Below, piece by piece: positions 5,359-7,113 of a stretch of 7,113 nt of DNA. Position 1 is the stretch's first letter. Every line of letters starts with the position of its first letter. The notes beneath the pieces were generated by a model. It did no database searches and was not told the DNA's origin. It saw nothing but the letters and a program-made list of their open reading frames with translations. The translations under genes and the position numbers were made by a program. Source of the stretch: an uncultured Mollicutes bacterium (GTDB lineage: Bacteria; Bacillota_I; Bacilli_A; RFN20; CAG-826); assembly GCA_937893635.1 (NCBI GenBank), contig CALBGF010000192.1:1-7113 (forward strand). The letters are read 5' to 3'.

Positions 5359-7023
5359 TTAGTTTAATTTGTTTTCAATAACAAAATCAATACGTTCTTT
5401 AAGTTGTTCTTTACCTAATATTTGTAATACATAATATAGGTTAGGACTTTGTTTTGATGATGTAAATGTTATTCTTAAGATTTCTGCAACATCACCAACA
5501 TGACCGATATATTGATCTTTGTTTTGCTTATAAATTTTATTACTTTCAGCAAAACCAAATTTCTTTCCTAATTCTTTTAATGAATTAAACCAATTTTGTT
5601 CATCAAGAGATAAGTCTAATGTATCAATAAATTCTTTTAATAAAGATTTAATAACTGATTTATCGATAAATGGATTAAATGGCAATTCATTTTGCATTAA
5701 TTCTAAATAATAATCTTTATAGAAGAATTTAATAATATTGAATATGTCAGAGAATTTTTCGTAATCTTTACGTGGATTTTCTTTTTCACGTTCAATATTC
5801 ATAATAGACATAAAGTAATTTCTATCTAAATCGATAAGATGTAGTAGTTTTTCATCATATACTTTAGCCCATTCATAAGCTCTATTAGTAATTTCTTCTT
5901 TACTCATTCTTGAAAGGATTTCTTTAGAAATAAACTTTAATTTCATAATATCAAATAATGCACCATCAAGAGACATCTTTTCGAATGTTAATTTGAATTC
6001 ATCATTAGAAGTTGTTTTATGTTCTGCTTTCCATTCTTCAAAATTAGAATTGGCAATTGTTAATAAATATTCAATTAAAGCCTCAACAGGATATCCATCT
6101 TTTAAGAAATATGATACTGCGGCTTCATCATCTTTTCTTTTGGATAGTTTACGTCTATTACCATTATCAAGTTTCATGATAACTGGTAAATGAGCGTAAC
6201 TAGGAAGTTCAAATCCTAGAGTATTAAATAGTTCAATATGAATTGGTAATGATGATAACCATTCTTCTCCACGTGTTACACAATTGGTACGCATAAAGTG
6301 ATCATCAACTGCGTGAGCAAAGTGATATGTTGGTAATCCATCACTTTTTAATATAACGATATCTTGATCATTTTCGCTTAATTCAAGATCTCCTCTTATT
6401 AAATCATGAACTTTAATCTTGTTTTCGTGATTGCCATTACTTTTAAAACGAATTACATAATGTTCACCATTTTTAATACGTTCATATGCTTCGTCAATAC
6501 TTATGTTTCTACATTTAGCAAATTCTCCATAATATCCTGGAGTAAGTTTTTTTGCTTCTTGATCTTTTCTTAAAGCATCTAAATCTTCACTAGTACAAAA
6601 GCAAGGATATGCACGACCTATTTCAATTAAATACTTAATAACAACACGGTAAATAGAAGCACGCTCAGATTGTTTATATGGCCCATAAGCACCAACTTCG
6701 TGGTTACCTAAATAACCTTCCATAGGAATAATATTAAATGCTTTTAATTGCTTTAATAAATCCTCGCCTGATCCTTCAATTTCACGTTTTGTATCAGTAT
6801 CTTCTAAACGGATGTAAAATACACCATTAGAATCTTTTGCAAGTTTATAAGCAATTAGTGAAGTGAATAACGAGCCAGTGTGTAAGAATCCAGTAGGGGA
6901 AGGTGCAAATCTAGTAACTAAGGCATTTTCGCTTAAGTTTCTTTTTGGAAATCTTTTTTCTAAATCTTCAATAGTTTCATTTACATCACTAAAAATTAAG
7001 TTTGCTAAATCTAAATTATTCAT
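5359..7023 (-). CDS. gltX: Glutamate--tRNA ligase (GluRS), N-terminally extended type
   Basis: GltX attaches glutamate to tRNA-Glu using ATP in the cytosol, a class Ib enzyme. In Bacillota it often also charges tRNA-Gln for later amidation by GatCAB; this gene alone does not show which. The 554-residue product has the ATP signature at 41-51 (PSPTGFLHTGS, a HIGH variant), the IRLEDTD strand at 71-77, GPYKQSER at 114-121, the family block SDGLPTYHFAHAVDDH at 227-242 and the second signature KLSKR at 292-296. The alpha-helical anticodon-binding region follows from about 350 and ends in the family's LGKEQLKERIDFVI. C141, C143 and C171 are possible remnants of the zinc site. About 36 residues precede the catalytic fold, an extension I associate with a clostridial-type GluRS; E. 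coli has 471 residues in total. The start at 7023 has AGAAGG (7033-7038) 9 bases upstream, which supports including the extension. It is convergent with the operon and looks monocistronic within this window. Confidence 0.97.
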   Translation of the reverse strand: MNNLDLANLIFSDVNETIEDLEKRFPKRNLSENALVTRFAPSPTGFLHTGSLFTSLIAYKLAKDSNGVFYIRLEDTDTKREIEGSGEDLLKQLKAFNIIPMEGYLGNHEVGAYGPYKQSERASIYRVVIKYLIEIGRAYPCFCTSEDLDALRKDQEAKKLTPGYYGEFAKCRNISIDEAYERIKNGEHYVIRFKSNGNHENKIKVHDLIRGDLELSENDQDIVILKSDGLPTYHFAHAVDDHFMRTNCVTRGEEWLSSLPIHIELFNTLGFELPSYAHLPVIMKLDNGNRRKLSKRKDDEAAVSYFLKDGYPVEALIEYLLTIANSNFEEWKAEHKTTSNDEFKLTFEKMSLDGALFDIMKLKFISKEILSRMSKEEITNRAYEWAKVYDEKLLHLIDLDRNYFMSIMNIEREKENPRKDYEKFSDIFNIIKFFYKDYYLELMQNELPFNPFIDKSVIKSLLKEFIDTLDLSLDEQNWFNSLKELGKKFGFAESNKIYKQNKDQYIGHVGDVAEILRITFTSSKQSPNLYYVLQILGKEQLKERIDFVIENKLN

Positions 7024-7052
7024 AAATAATAACCTTCTTTCATCCGCTAAAT

Positions 7053-7081
7053 ATCATAACACATAAAAAAAATAATATCAT
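7053..7081 (-). promoter_or_regulatory. Candidate gltX promoter
   Basis: On the minus strand ATGATA (7076-7081, 4/6) is separated by 17 bases from TATGAT (7053-7058, 5/6), which is preceded by TGT and so has the extended -10 form. Start would be near 7046, giving a leader of about 22 bases that includes the AGAAGG site. The leader is too short for a T-box or riboswitch. Confidence 0.5.
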
Positions 7082-7089
7082 TATTTTTT
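7067..7089. repeat. Perfect AT-only inverted repeat over the gltX -35 region
   Basis: AAAAAATAAT (7067-7076) and ATTATTTTTT (7080-7089) form 10-bp arms around ATC. It overlaps the candidate -35 hexamer. It could be an operator, or part of a weak terminator for a gene beyond the right edge. Being almost pure A/T it could also be chance. Confidence 0.35.
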
Positions 7090-7113
7090 AATAAATATTT
7101 AAAAGTAAAAAAA

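Noticed and set aside
6863..7066. Plus-strand open frame opposite the start of gltX.
   Set aside because: It is the complement of the conserved GltX N-terminus and has no independent support.
7024..7113. T-box or other tRNA-sensing leader upstream of gltX.
   Set aside because: Only about 22 bases lie between the candidate start and the ATG, and no T-box core sequence is present.
1..7113. CRISPR array, insertion sequence, phage genes or UGA-as-tryptophan code.
   Set aside because: There are no regularly spaced identical repeats, no transposase or phage-like product, and tryptophans checked are TGG with intact genes under the standard code.

Overview
The window is strongly AT-rich chromosomal DNA that reads with the standard code: every tryptophan I checked is TGG, and all four complete genes end in TAA. 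The Gram-positive style signals (AAGGAGG-type ribosome sites, an LSSC lipobox, short U-tailed terminators), the long N-terminally extended GltX and the short MgsA suggest a low-GC Bacillota, most likely an uncultured gut Bacilli or Mollicutes-related lineage (RF39/Erysipelotrichia-like). That placement is inference from remembered family resemblance, not a search.

Layout. The left part is read from the minus strand: mgsA (548-910), a tRNA-Glu with anticodon CUC (427-501) with its own likely promoter and a terminator, and the first 93 codons of a lipoprotein that runs off the left edge. A 339-bp divergent intergenic region (911-1249) follows. It is dense in inverted and direct repeats. Next to mgsA it has a perfect 17-bp palindrome beside an extended -10 box. 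Next to the rightward operon it has an array of AGTTAA/TTAACT half-sites at helical-turn spacing, then three more hairpins. The plus strand then carries a two-gene operon (1250-2248 and 2251-5286, 2 bp apart). It encodes a Lys-rich, single-pass membrane protein and a 1011-residue exported protein. A bidirectional terminator separates this operon from the convergent gltX (5359-7023, minus), whose promoter lies just inside the right edge.

How the genes fit together. mgsA diverts dihydroxyacetone phosphate to methylglyoxal. gltX and tRNA-Glu(CUC) are an enzyme and a substrate of the same charging reaction, but they are far apart and separately transcribed. The operon is the accessory and least explained part. 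By eye, the 1011-residue protein is four diverged tandem copies of a beta-rich unit of about 210-290 residues, and the C-terminal half of its membrane-anchored neighbour resembles the second half of that unit. I recognise no named family for either; a surface or envelope role is inferred from topology only.
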